From Voacanga thouarsii (taxonomy: Eukaryota; Streptophyta; Magnoliopsida; Gentianales; Apocynaceae), in assembly GCA_026120185.1 (NCBI GenBank), contig JANUWF010002362.1, forward strand, positions 1,302,001 to 1,366,000: DNA of 64,000 nucleotides, read 5' to 3'. Made by a program: the position numbers and the translations under genes. The notes under the pieces were generated by a model that did no database searches, had not been told where the DNA came from, and saw only the letters and a program-made list of their open reading frames with translations. Positions 34,975-46,607 of the stretch are shown piece after piece. Each line of letters opens with the position of its first letter. Position 1 is the stretch's first letter.

Positions 34975-36763
34975 AATAAAGATTTTGTGTAAATATAGGA
35001 AGCATATATGCTAGTAAATAAATTGGACACATATGTGAGATTAACTGTGATCCTTCGCTATTTTTGGTATGGATAGATTGCTTGTTAAACCTCTCGGATG
35101 GAGGTATAGGTGCATATGTAATCTGATTTTTTTCTTAGCAAATCGTGGAAACCCAATTTTAATGGGTATAGGTGGTTGTTAGTTTAATTGATTTTGGGTT
35201 AAAATTGGAGAGCCAATGGAGCTAGAAGTTGTGCAGGAAAAACAGAAGGAAATTTGCAGAAAAAACAGTGAAGAAATTTGTAGAAAAAAATTGCAGAGGA
35301 AATCTAGAGGAGATTCACTATTGCCTCCAGCAGAAGGCTGTGCCTAGAGCCAGAGGACGGCTTAGCTTGGCACAGAGTGCGGCTCGGCAGATTCGAGATG
35401 ATTGAATTGCAATTCAACGGGAATTTGAGCAGTACGCGGGTTGCACACTGGAGCAGGTCGGCCTCGGGTCCGGATCTTGGGTTGCCCATGAGGTCCTTGT
35501 TCAGTGCGGCAGGTGTTGTGGACCGCAGTGCAGATGGGTGCTCAATCCAGTGCAGCGAGTGCAGTGGACCAAGGAGAAATTTTTATTTTTCCTTGTAATT
35601 TTCTTGCATTTCTTTTTGTTTTGGTATCTATATCAAGCAAAGTTAATATTTTTGCAAAAGTATTTTTGTTTTTTCCTTGTAATTTTCATGGAATATTTTT
35701 GTATGAAAAATATTAGTAAGAGATTTTAGTATTAAACAAGACTATTAATTAATTAATTAATTTATTTAATTCCTTTATTTGGGCACTTAGGTTTAAAAAT
35801 AGAAAAGCATGAAAACGTCTACTGTTTTCTAGCATGCTATTTATTTTTGAGTACCTATGTACATGTTTTCTCAAAAACCAAAGTCTTTGGGAATATTTTG
35901 ACAAGAAAACATTTTTCTACAAATCAAATGGTTATTTTAACTTGAACAAAAATTAATCCTTAGATATTTTCTCAAAGGATTTAATCCTGGATATAGAAAA
36001 TATATTGGATTTAGATGTTTTTATAAGTTAAAAATAAAAGCCATTTTGTTTTATCTTTGCACAAGAAAAATTGTTTTGTCAAATAAACTTGAGACCAAAG
36101 TCTCTAGAACGTTTTAATTGAAAATTTTTGAAATCATTAAGTTTTTAACTTAAATAAAATTAGTCCATGGAAAAATCTCTCAAAGGATATAAACCTTGAC
36201 ATAGAGATTTTAATGGATTTAGATATTTTATTTTTGAGTTAAGGAAAAATTTAATGGAAATTTTCAAAAGGATATTTTTTAGAAAAATCCTCATTTTAAA
36301 AGACTAAGTGGGAGAGGGGTTCCAATGGGCCCACAGCATCCATCATGATCCTTATTAGAGATCGTGGGTCCCTTCGCGTCACCCTGGGAGTAAACCCGTA
36401 TAGGATGGGGATACCACAAGGATTTAGATCTAATGGAGGGATGTAATTAATGACCCGGGACACATACTATGATCGGCCAGCTCACGTTGGAGGTTATAGT
36501 GCAAGGTATGTCCATAGGAAATGAGAGGAAATGGCCATCCCCTCGATGGAGTTATCTTCTAGATTATTACCTAGAAGAAAAATTAATTTGTAGTGGTCAA
36601 CACACTTAGTTTAGGGAATTGTTAATCTTCCCAAGAAGCTATGTCAGTTTTCCTAAGAGCTAAATTAATTATTATAAATTTTGATATAAGGATAAAGTGC
36701 ATAAATTTATTTTGTTTTCACAAACTAAATCATTTTCTTTTATTTTCGGTTTTTTTTTTAGAA
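34975..36763 (+). other. Leader of Copia-C
   Basis: Untranslated region of about 1.8 kb between PBS and gag. The overlapping small frames at 35377-35729 have no recognised domain. It holds the tandem repeat described separately and a more GC-balanced block at 36300-36560 that is typical of copia leaders by position but has no known function. Confidence 0.6.
35878..36241 (+). repeat. Two degenerate tandem units in the Copia-C leader
   Basis: Units at about 35878-36030 and 36094-36241 share, in order, CCAAAGTCT, a TTTAACTT block, TCTCAAAGGAT, ATATAGA/ACATAGA, TGGATTTAGAT and a final AGTTA. Period is about 216 bp. Similarity is only partial, so the duplication is old. Confidence 0.55.
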
Positions 36764-37560
36764 ATGGTGGGAGGTTCTTTTAGTCCTTTGGCCATTATTC
36801 TCTGCAAGAATAAGCTAACGGGTCTAAGCAATGTGGACTGGAAGAGGAACCTGGACATAATACTCATAGCTGAAGAGTATAAGTATGTCCTTTACGAAAC
36901 CTGCCCTGTTATCGGGGAAGGTTCCACTGCTGAGGAGCGAGAGGCGTGAAAGAAGGCTGACAAAATGGCACGCTACTTTATGTTAGCCTCCATATCTAAT
37001 GTGCTCCAGTCAAAACATGAGCACATGGCTTCTGCGTATGATATTAGCCAGTCACTAGCCACTATGTTTGCGGACAAGAGTTGGCCTGCAAGGAAGGAGG
37101 CTCTTTGAACAATAATCAACACTAAGATGGCTGAGGGCGCATCAGTCAGAGAGCACATGCTCAAGATGATTGTTGCTTTCGAGGAAGCAGAAATTTTAGG
37201 AGCTGTCATTGACCTCGAGAGCCAAGTGGACATGGTTCTCGAATCTCTACTGGGTTCCTTTACTCAGTTCAAGTTGAATTACAATATGAACAAGTTAAAC
37301 ATGAGTTTAACTGAGTTGATGAAGGAACTCCAGATAGCGGAGAAGGTCATGAAGCCTCAATCAAAGGCTATGATTGCTAAGGCTTCTTCCTCTAGAACTG
37401 GGCCCAAGCCCAGAAAGTTCAAAAGGAAGAAGGGAAACGTAGCGGCCCAGCCTAAAGACAAACCCAAGGGCAAGTGCTTCAAATGTGGAATGAAGGGACA
37501 CTGAAAAAAGGAGTGTCTAGATCTTCAAGCCAAGAAAAACCCCACAGGTAATGTTTTCTA
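36764..37560 (+). pseudogene. gag of Copia-C
   Basis: Starts MVGGSFSPLA with NKLTGLSNVDWKRNL, the N-terminal signature of UBN2-type copia Gag. TGA at 36947 and 37106 interrupt it. The zinc knuckle CFKCGMKGHxKKEC (about 37473-37514) has TGA in place of Trp. A Lys-rich linker precedes the knuckle. Confidence 0.87.
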
Positions 37561-38977
37561 TCTAGAGTCTATATCAATGGTTGGATCAACTTCCACTTGG
37601 ATTGTTGATTCAGGGGCCACTGATCACATCTGTAACTCCTTGCAGGGGTTTAGAAAAATTAGAAGACCCAAGAAGGGCGAACATAGGCTACGCGTGGAAA
37701 ATGGAGCACAAGTTTAGGCCCTTGCAGTAAGAGAGCTGGATCTTATTTTTTATAGTAATAGAATAGTGGTTTTAAAAGATATTTTATATGTAACTGGATT
37801 TTGACAGAATTTGATTTCAGTTGCGAAACTAATAAATCAAGGATATTCTGTATCTTTCCATTCTGGTATTTCTATCAGTAGAGATGGAGAAATTTTATGT
37901 ATTGGGCACATGTATGGAATTCTATTCTTTTTAAACCCTATTAACAATCAATTAAATAACGCTCAATCCGAACCTTTAACTAGGAAGAGAAAGGCCAATG
38001 TCAATGACTCATATCTTTGGCATCTAAGGTTGGGTCATATCAACTCAACCAGGATTTAAAGGTCAATCCATGATGGGCCCTTGGGCTCATTGAGATTGAA
38101 AAATTGGCCTCAGTGTGAATCCTACCTAATGAGAAAGATGACCAAAAGGTCTTTTACCCCAAAGGCAGATAGAGCCAAGGAGATATTGAGTCTTGTTCAC
38201 ACTGATGTATGTGGTCCTTTGTCTACACCAGCTAGAGGGGGTTTTGAGTAATTCATCACTTTTATGAATGATTGTATAAGGTTTGGTTATATTTACCTGA
38301 TGAGACGCAAGTCTAACTCTTTTGACAAGTTCAAGGAGTTTAAGGCTGAAGTGGAGCGTCGGACAGGTAAACTGATCAAGACCTTGCGATCAGATCGTGG
38401 TGGAGAGTACCTCCTTAGTGAATTTAAGGACTATATGGTACATTATGGGATAGTATCCCAGCTCTCTGTGCCGGAGACACCCCAGTAGAATGGAGTAGGT
38501 GAGAGAAGGAATAGGACATTGATGAAAATGGTCCGAAGCATAATGTCTCATGCTATTCTTCCAGTATCTTTTTGGGGATATGCCCTAGAAATAACGGCAT
38601 ACATTCTGAACTTGGTGCTTTTCAAGTCAGTACCTAGGACTCCCTATAAGATATGGACTGGGCGTAAGCCAAGTCTGAATCATCTCAGGATATGGGGTTG
38701 TCCAACTTATGTACTGGTCAAGGGAGACAAGTTGGAACTAAGATTAGAATTATGCTATTTTGTTGGGCATCTAAAAGGGACAAAGGGTGGTTACTTTTAT
38801 CATCCTAAGGAGCAGAAAGTACTAGTTAGTACTAATGCTAGATACTCAGAGGATGATCAGAGTACTTCCACTAAATGTTTAATTAGGTTGGAACTTGAGG
38901 AGAAGTTATCTTCGGAATTAACTTCTTCTGACCCAATTATGGAACAAGAAGAGGCACAGCCTCAAGAGCTCGTATAA
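37561..38977 (+). pseudogene. Protease and integrase of Copia-C
   Basis: The protease has an intact VDSGATDHIC (about 37603-37632). WHLRLGHI marks the GAG-pre-integrase region. The integrase keeps HTDVCGP, RSDRGGEY and NGVGERRNRT, the D, D and E positions, but a TAG at 38486 stands before NGV, and other stops occur at 37716, 37801, 38056 and 38250. FWGYALE and WGCPTYV blocks follow. The conserved catalytic residues show recent activity before decay. Confidence 0.87.
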
Positions 38978-40109
38978 ATAGAGCTTCGTCGTAGTGAGAA
39001 AGTGTCTAAGGTTCCGGAGAGATGGACTAAAGAAGCTTCTGAGCTAGTCTCCGACCATCAGGAACAATATCCCACTAGATATGAGGAGGCTATTGCTGAT
39101 GCCGATGCAAATTTATGGCATGAAGCAATAAAAGCTGAGATTGAGTCTATGTACTTCAATTAGGTTTGGGATCTTGTAGCTTTACTTGAAGGGATAAAAC
39201 CCATTGGGTGTAAGTGGGTATACAAGAGGAAGAGGGTAGTGGATGGGAAGGTGGAAACCTTTAAAGCTAAGCTTATGACGAAAGGGTATACTCAGAAAAA
39301 GGGAATTGATTAGGAGGAAACCTTTTCCCCGGTAGCCATACTTAAGTCCATCTGTATCCTTTTTGCCATCACATGTCATTATGACTACGAGATATGACAA
39401 ATGGATGTCAAGACGACATTTTTAAATGGCCATCTTAGTGAAGATATCTATATGTCCCAACTGGAAGGCTTTATTGCTATAGGCCTAGAACATATGGTTT
39501 GCAAGTTTAAGAAGTCTATTTATGGATTTAAGCAGGCATCGAGAGTATAGAATATTCATTTTGATGAGACTGTAAAGTCTTACGATTTTACTCAAAACGA
39601 GGATGAACTATGCGTGTACAGGAAACTTGAAGGCATTAATGTGATTTTTCTTGTCTTGTATGTGGATGACATTCTACAATTTGGAAATGATGCAGGGGCA
39701 TTGTCATCTACAAAGGTTTGGCTATCTAGTCAATTTAGTATGAAGGACTTGGGAGAAGCCAGTTACATTCTTGGGATTAGGTTTCTTAGAAATAGAAAGT
39801 AGAGAATGTCAGGATTATCCCAAGTGGCATACATTGACAAGATGCTGGCTAAGTACAACATGGACTGATGCAAGGGAGCTCTAATTCCTTGCAGACATGG
39901 GTTGTCTTTTTCTTCAAGGGATTGTCCTAAGTCTCAAGAAGAAAAAGGCAGAATGAGTAGGATTCCCTATACTTCAGTTGTGGGAAGTCTCATGTACGCC
40001 ATGCTATGTATTAAGCCAGATATCTGCTTTACCGTAGGCTTGGTTAGTAGATATTAGTTAAACCCTGGGGAGGTTTATTGGCAAGCTGTAAAACATATTC
40101 TCAAGTACC
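38978..40109 (+). pseudogene. RT and partial RNase H of Copia-C
   Basis: KPIGCKWVYKRK near 39199, QMDVKTTFLNGHL near 39400, and an intact active-site box LYVDDI near 39658. Stops at 39163, 39310, 39398, 39548 and 39800. The RNase H start (SVVGSLMYAM, KHILKYL) is present and breaks off at 40109. Confidence 0.85.
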
Positions 40110-41271
40110 TGATAGGGGCTAAATTAGTCATATTTTTCCTAGTTATTTGAGGTTCTTTTGTGATACATTTTGTTTAATAACTAGTCATATTCTTTCATAT
40201 TTGAGATTTTACCCTTGGAAAAGGTATTTTGCTTATTATTATAGATTTTTAGGGTAAAATGAGGTAAGAACGTCGCAAAACAGATTAGAGGCAGCACCGG
40301 CTAGGGCACTAGAACCAGCGTCGGCCATACACTGGTTGCACGAACTTCAAGGCAACAAAAAATTATTGAAACAGAGCAAAGCAGAGTGGAACCAGCACTG
40401 GCTCCAAGAGTCAAGGTGGCGCTGGCTGCATTCTGGTCTTTATCATATGAAATTTGGAGAAAAATTGATGAACGAGTAGAGAAGCAGAACACAACCGGCA
40501 CCGGCTCCGAGAACCAAGGCGGTGCTGGCTGTGCCCTGAAGCTAAGGCGGTACTGTGATTTTCTATGCGATTTTTGGTAATCTGTAGAGTTTTAGTATCT
40601 TTAAACTTCTACTCGGCCAAGAACACTATACCTACGAGTTTAGGCACTTCCTAAGCCTATAAATAGATGAAAAATACAAGGGAAAAAGAGGAGAATTCAT
40701 TGATCATCATAGAAAATCACTCAAATCAGAGGAGGAATTCTTCAATTTAAGGAGAGTTGTACAAGAAGGTCTTCAAAGGAAGAAGAATGAGGCTTGTCTA
40801 TGAGTGCTTTCTTTTACTTGTTTTATTTTTCTTGACAATGATATGTTAATTGTTTTATTGTAATTCAACGTTGTTTAGATATTCATGATTTCTAGAGTTG
40901 TCTGATATTTTGATTGACTGGTTATTATTCTTGGTATTTAATTACTTGTGCTTATTACGAGATTAGTTGTTTGGTTCTCTCCTTTAACTTGCTGGACCAA
41001 AGAGGGTTGATGGTAGTTTCAATTTATTAATTTCATATTCTGTTAGCTATTAACTTGCTGGACCAAAGGGGGTTGATTGCTTAGAACTGGTAATTGAAGG
41101 TTAATTGATGTCTTCTAAGACCAAGGGTTCATTGATTAATTTCATACTTTAAATTTTCTGAGACTAAGGGAATTTAACTAAGGATTATGTTTAATGTATC
41201 TTTTGGATGAATTAGTTGAGACGGACTAAGTGATTCTAATTCATCTAGAAAATAGTATGTAGCATCTTGGA
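40110..41271 (+). repeat. Athila-like LTR, 3' end missing
   Basis: Starts exactly TGATAGGGGCTAAA and follows the family pattern through the GC-rich array (40291-40550), the TATA box TATAAATA (40658-40665) and GGCTTGTCTATGAGTG (near 40790). A roughly 28-bp phrase around CTTGCTGGACCAAAG occurs twice (40989 and 41049). The family end (TTATGTATCA type) is absent; the break is near 41271, set by where gag of the next element becomes readable. Confidence 0.78.
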
Positions 41272-42030
41272 AACCAACAAGTTAACTGAATCAAACTATC
41301 TTGACTGGTATAGAAATTTGAGAATCGTTCTCAAATCGAAAAGTTGCTCTACGTACTAAATGCTCCTATTCCACCACCACCAACCCAAGATGCTCATGCT
41401 GATGAGCATGCTATCCACAAGAGGCACAAGGAGGATAGTGATACAGCATCATGTATTATGTTGGCATCCATGACTCTCGAGTGGCAAAAATAGCAGGAGC
41501 ATATGGATGCTCAATCGATTATACTACATCTTTGAGAGCTGTTTGATGCCCAAGCCAGAACTGAGAGATATGAGATCTCAAAGCAACTATTTCATTGTAA
41601 AATGGCAGAGGGTTCTTCTGTGGTCACTCATGGGTTGAAGATGCTGGACTTAATAGAGAAGCTTGGATCTCTCGGGTTTGCAATGGATCATGACTTAAGT
41701 GTTGACTTAATTCTACAATATTTGCCTAATAGTTTCTTACAATTTGTGATTAACTATCAGATGAATAAGATTGAGTCCACCATTCTTGAGTTGATCAATC
41801 TTCTCAAAACTGCGGAGTCCTCCATGAAGAAGGATTCCAATGCAGTTTTAATGGTAGAATCTTCCTCTTCTAAGAAGAAAGTTCAAAAGAAGAAGAAGAA
41901 GGCTCCCATGAAGCCCAAAGGTGGTGTGAACAAGGACGCAGCTACCAAGGGCCCATGCCATCATTGTGAGAAGATGGGCCACTGGAGGCGCAACTGTAAA
42001 GCCTACTTGGAGACCATTAAGGACAAGAAG
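41272..42030 (+). pseudogene. gag of Copia-D
   Basis: Begins within the NYLDWYRNLRI block typical of copia Gag N-termini. Stops at 41490 and 41534 precede an open part at 41602-42033. The zinc knuckle CHHCEKMGHWRRNC (CX2CX4HX4C, about 41955-41996) is intact. A Lys-rich linker lies just upstream. Confidence 0.85.
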
Positions 42031-43515
42031 TAGAAGGAGAAGCTTACAAGCACTTCTACTTCTTCTCTAGGTATGTTTATGAATGAGATAAATACTGCCT
42101 TTAGAAATGAGATATGCGTATTAGATACTGGATGTGGATCTCATTTGTGCAATAACTTGCAGGGACTAAAGAGCAGTAGAAGGCTAGAGAGAGGCGATGT
42201 GGACCTACATACTGCAAATGGGGCAGAAGTTGCTGCACTTGCTGTGGGGACATACGAGCTGAACCTGCCTTTGGAATTAATTTTAGTACCGCAAAACTAT
42301 TATTTTGTACTAGTTTTAATGAAAGACATTATCTCAGCTGCGTGTTTAGACTTAAATGGATTTCATTTGATATTTAAGAATAAATGTTGTTCTTTTTCAT
42401 TGAATGATATTCATTATGGTTCAGCGACTTTGGTTAATGGTTTATATGTTCTAGACTTGGATAATCCAATTCTCAATATAAACAATAAGAAACCTAAAAT
42501 AGATAACATTAACACCTCTTACTTATGGCATTGTTGTTTAGGCCATGTAAATGAAAATTGTGTTTCTAAGTTACACAAGCTTGGTGACTTAGGGTCATTT
42601 GATTATGAATCATATGGCACATGCGAGTCTTATTTACTAGGTAAAATGACTAAAACTCCTTTTCCAGGAAAAGGAGAACGGGCTAAGGAGTTATTAGAAC
42701 TCATACATTCTGATGTAATAGCCCAATGCCAATACAAGCAAGAAGAGGTTACAACTATTTCATAACCTTTATCGATGACTTCTCACGATATGGGTATTTG
42801 TATTTAATGAAATACAAATCTAAGGTCGTTGAAAGGTTCAAAGGCATCAAGAATGAAATAGAGACATAACTTGGCAAAAGTATTAATACTCTAAGATCTA
42901 ATCGAGAAGAAGAATACTTGAGCTAAGAGTTCCTGAGTTATCTTAGAGATAATGAGATATTATCTCATTGGACTCCACCACATACACCTCAACATAATAG
43001 TGTATTTGAGAGAAGGAATCGAACCCTTCTAGATATGGTACGGACCATGATGGCTTCTGCAGACCTATCAAAATCGTTTTGGGGGCATACACTAGAAACT
43101 TCTATTTATTTATTAAATAGAGTTCCGACAAAATCGGTTGATACTACCCCATTTGAGATGTTCTTTGGTAAGAGACCAAAGTTATCTCACTTGCGACCAA
43201 AGTTATCTCACTTGCGAGTATGGGGTTGTCCTGCCTTTGTCAAAAGGCCACAGTCAGACAAATTTGATAATAAGTCTGACAAATGTTTGCTTGTGGGATA
43301 TCCTAAAGAATCTTTCGAACATTACTTCTATCTACCATCCAAAAACAAATTGTTTGTTTCGAAGCATGCCGTCTTCTTAGAGAAGGAGTACATGCTCAAG
43401 AGGGACAGTGAGAGTAAGATTGAACTTAGTGAAGTTCATGAAGATCAAATAAACAAGGATCAACCATCTAACTCCACACCTATTGAGAGAATAGATGAAC
43501 ATTCTAATACACAAG
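42031..43515 (+). pseudogene. Protease and integrase of Copia-D
   Basis: The protease has VLDTGCGSHLC (about 42118), with the DTG triad intact. WHCCLGHV marks the GAG-pre-integrase region. The integrase core is shifted out of frame near 42720, where bases around the first Asp block are missing. The second catalytic block is changed (LRSNREEEYL near 42890). The C-terminal part (43035-43592) is open, with SFWGHTLE and WGCPAFV. It contains a perfect 21-bp in-frame tandem duplication at 43174-43215, which doubles RPKLSHL. The frame then runs by chance into LTR sequence. Confidence 0.85.
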
Positions 43516-45070
43516 AGCCTATTAATTATATTAAAATAATGGTTATTTGTTATCTATTAATAAAAAATTTAATAAAATTTATTTATTATTAATTTTATTT
43601 ATTACCAATTATTTATTATCTATTGAATATTAATTAATTAATTTATAATAATACTATTAAAAATTACAATTTATTAATATTACTTAGGACTTAGTATTAT
43701 TCAATACTCAAACATTAATTTATTAATAAATAATTGCACTTAAGATTTATTATTTGAACCTATAACTTATTAGTAATTATGTTTCAACCCCTAGTTATTT
43801 TAATTTATCAAGCTAGACTTATTTTATAAAATTCTTTATCATATAGTCTTAAAGCTTAGGACATTAATGTCATGGTTGTAATTAGTTGAACTAGGGATTA
43901 TTTATGTAAGTAAGTATAGCTCGAGTATAACCTTATGCCTTGTGTTTACCCCAGGCGGGGTTAGGTCAGCCTTGGAGGATTTTTGTTGAGTTCGAGCAAG
44001 CAAAGGATCAGGTAAGCTTCTGCATGGAGTTATTTGGAGACAAAAGATTATTGTGGCATGCGAGTTTGATGTGTCTGATCATTTGATTGTAAAGGCAATT
44101 AAGGACCGTTTCTCCTTTTATTTCAGTCAAGCAAATCATTTGAAAAATCAAGCAAATAGTTTTACACAAAATACTAAACTCTTTCTAAACCTAACTTTGA
44201 CAAGAATTTTAGAAAACCTTAATTGCTATTTCCAAGGAAACTAATGTATGGTCAATTTTCTCCCAAGTGGGACAATCAACGTTGAGTACTCAATAAGGGT
44301 AAACTTCTAGGACTAGTCTTCGAAGGGTTAGGGTAAGCCTCTTAGTAGGTGGACATCTCTGAGGGGTGAGTCTTTCCTGGATAGGATGCCTATCCGGTAG
44401 GTCATGCCGGTCCGAGCTAGCAAGTTTCAGTCATGTGGACTGTGTTTGTTCGAAGTGGACAACCGGTAAGTTTGGGTGTAAAGATGGAGGAGTATCTCAC
44501 CCAGTAGGCCGTACACCTAACTTTTGTTAGTTTGCACAACGTGTGGTATTCTGACGGTTATATGGTCATGGGGCCCAACGTGTGGTAACCCACGGCTACC
44601 TCTTTGGGTGAGTGTATTTATTGCGCACATGTATGGTTTGAAAAGCAAAATGCCGCTCTTTATTTTTAACACTTATTTAATGCTTGCCAGCACTTTCTCT
44701 TATGAATATTTTTACAACTTGCATACATGAACTGTTTTACTTGAAACACTTAAAGCACACACGGGCTTACTGAGATTTTTATCTCATCGCCTTTTATGCC
44801 ATGTTTTCAGGTCGATCCTGCAGTGGAGGTCAATAGATAGATTTGTTATCTATGCTTTGAAGTCTTTATGTTATTTTCTTTATGTGATATTTTGAGAGAT
44901 TGTAGTAAACAATTTATTTTGAATTTGTTCATGTATTTTTAGATTGTAATAAGTTAAATTTTAAAGTATTTATTTTATTTTATTTTATGTGACCTAGTTA
45001 TAAAGACCCATTGTCCTATAAACAGGGCGACATCCCTGGCCTTATTGGGCCTAGGTAGTAGGGTGTTAGA
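43516..45070 (+). repeat. 5' LTR of the Tekay-like element (3' part only)
   Basis: Matches 52820-54369 along its length with roughly 6-8 percent differences by eye. It ends GTGTTAGA where the 3' LTR has GTGTTACA. Homology on the left starts at about 43516, directly after the Copia-D integrase. A strong splice-donor-like CAGGTAAGC at 44009-44017 is kept in both LTR copies. Confidence 0.85.
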
Positions 45071-45072
45071 AG

Positions 45073-45083
45073 TGGTATCAGAG
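45073..45083 (+). other. Primer-binding site of the Tekay-like element
   Basis: TGGTATCAGAG, complementary to the 3' end of initiator tRNA-Met, two bases after the LTR. Confidence 0.92.
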
Positions 45084-45169
45084 ACTTGATTTAGGCAAAT
45101 ATTGACAGTATATGCTTTGTTTTATTAAGTTTAAATATTTTGACTAACCTGTCTTGTTTATGCTATAGG

Positions 45170-45535
45170 ATGGTAAGAATGTTTAGAACCAAAAGGAAAG
45201 GGCAGCAATGGCATCCTCCCATCCCTATCTATCCAGAAGACCTACCAATGCCTCAGTCTACACCGCAGCCTACACCTCAACTAATTATATCCCTGGATGA
45301 TAGCAGTGACGATGAGGTCCAGATCATTGAGCCACCCCCAATACCCGTGATAGACTTGGTCACTGACAGTGAAGATGAGGAAATTGATATGGAATATGTT
45401 CCCCTCCCTCCTAGTCCTATAATTAACTTAACAGCTGATAGTAATGACCCGAGGGAGATAGATTATGAATCTCCACCTAGACCTTCCTTCATACCCCCAC
45501 CTAACCAGGTTGAAATTGAGGAGAGTTCTAGGTGA
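45170..45535 (+). CDS. Extra leader ORF of the Tekay-like element, acidic Pro-rich, with SIM-like motifs
   Basis: An uninterrupted 121-codon frame from ATG at 45170 to TGA at 45533, upstream of gag. The N-terminus is basic (RTKRKG, residues 6-11, nuclear-signal-like). Three repeats follow, each a hydrophobic core and then acidic residues: LIISLDDSSDDE (38-49), VIDLVTDSEDEE (60-71) and IINLTADSND (84-93), separated by Pro-rich linkers. This pattern matches SUMO-interacting motifs. The frame stays open for 36 codons after the TGA, to TAG at 45644, so the TGA may be a late CGA-to-TGA change. GACTAAC (branch-point-like) and CTATAG precede the ATG by 25 and 2 bases, like a splice acceptor. Function is unknown; SUMO binding is inference from the motif. 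Confidence 0.6.
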   Translation: MVRMFRTKRKGQQWHPPIPIYPEDLPMPQSTPQPTPQLIISLDDSSDDEVQIIEPPPIPVIDLVTDSEDEEIDMEYVPLPPSPIINLTADSNDPREIDYESPPRPSFIPPPNQVEIEESSR

Positions 45536-45919
45536 CTCGGGAAAGAGCCAATAGATGGGTTTACAAATGGGGTTGGGATAGACTTCACTAGGAATTCTGG
45601 GGGATGGTTGTATGATGCCGACTATGAAGACTCCAATGAGGACTAGAGAGGCTAAGTGCTGCTATGATTAGGATGTTTTATTTTTTGTTTTTCATAAACT
45701 CCTATGCTAAGGATTTTATTCATGTTTACTACTTTATTTCTAAATTTATGCAAATAAGAGTTCCTGGAGTACTCTAAAGTTTGAGAAAAATTTATATGCA
45801 ATTCTTTATACAAAAATTTGCATATGATTTTCTTTTACGTAGACCTGAAGGTGAATGCATGCTCAACTGAAATGTTTTAACCTTAAATGCATAAAATCAT
45901 TATCTGGGCATGGTTTAGA

Positions 45920-46605
45920 ATGGCACCCAAGCATCGTGCAGCCATATCTAGCAGAAGGGTTCCGGAGGCAGAGCCTGTGATACCAGAGTTTGAGACGACT
46001 TAAATGTTGTCACCCAACCGAGGGGATGAGAACGTGCTAGATTTAGAAATGGGGTCAGAAGAACTTATTGGAGTGACGATGGGGCAAGCATTTAGCAAGA
46101 TGACCGAGATTCTTTAAACTCTAACTGAACGGAGGAATCTAAAGGGAGATGATGAAGCTTTGGAGCAGTTTTTGAAATTTCAACTGCCCATCTTCTTGGG
46201 AGAAGCCGAGTAGGATCAAAAAGCTGAACAGTGGATAGAACAGATGGAAGACATCTTCGCTACACTTCAGTACACTAAGAAGTGAATTGTGAAGTTTGTT
46301 GCATTCAGATTGAGGGGCCCAGCTCGGGCATGGTGGCAGCGGGTTTAGGACGACTGGGAGATGATTGACCAAGACTGGACATGGGCTAATTTTATGGAAG
46401 CATTCAGGGTTGAGTATATCCCTTAGTGGATATTTGAGAAGTCGGAAGATGAATTCCAAAATTTATAGCAGGGAGGTATAACAATAGCTCAGTACGTAGC
46501 ACGGTTCATCTAATTGTCAAAGTACTGCAAGAGGCTGGTGGATACTGAGCAGAACAAAATAAGCCAATGCCACGGGAGTATCTAGGAGTGGAGCACTGAA
46601 GCTGC
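45920..46605 (+). pseudogene. gag of the Tekay-like element
   Basis: Starts MAPKHRAA. The retrotransposon Gag domain is visible: EQFLKFQLPIFLGEAE, RLRGPARAWWQ, and the IAQYVARF block. At least eight stops break it, mostly TAG or TAA in place of Gln or Trp codons (for example near 46210, 46283 and 46347). The zinc knuckle expected at the C-terminus is not seen; the region to the protease seems shortened. Confidence 0.8.
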
Positions 46606-46607
46606 AA

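Larger units (their letters stand above)
33184..40109 (+). mobile_element. Copia-C: large Angela/Tork-like copia element, 3' end lost
   Basis: A 1778-bp 5' LTR (33184-34961), canonical initiator-Met PBS, a 1.8-kb leader, then gag, protease, integrase, RT and part of RNase H in copia order. The RNase H stops abruptly at 40109, where an Athila-like LTR begins with its exact TG terminus. No 3' LTR remains. LTR start (TTGGAAAATATGCCC), large LTR and protein blocks fit the Angela/Tork group. Stops are frequent and many look like C-to-T changes. Confidence 0.88.
41272..43515 (+). mobile_element. Copia-D: internal fragment of a fourth copia element
   Basis: Gag, protease and part of integrase without LTRs, PBS, RT or RNase H. 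The left end starts within the gag N-terminus; the right end breaks after the integrase C-terminal region at about 43515, where the Tekay-like LTR homology starts. Both ends are likely deletion breakpoints. Confidence 0.85.

Noticed and set aside
36300..36560. Possible structural RNA in the Copia-C leader because of its more balanced composition
   Set aside because: No clear long stem could be found by eye; it looks like ordinary leader sequence.
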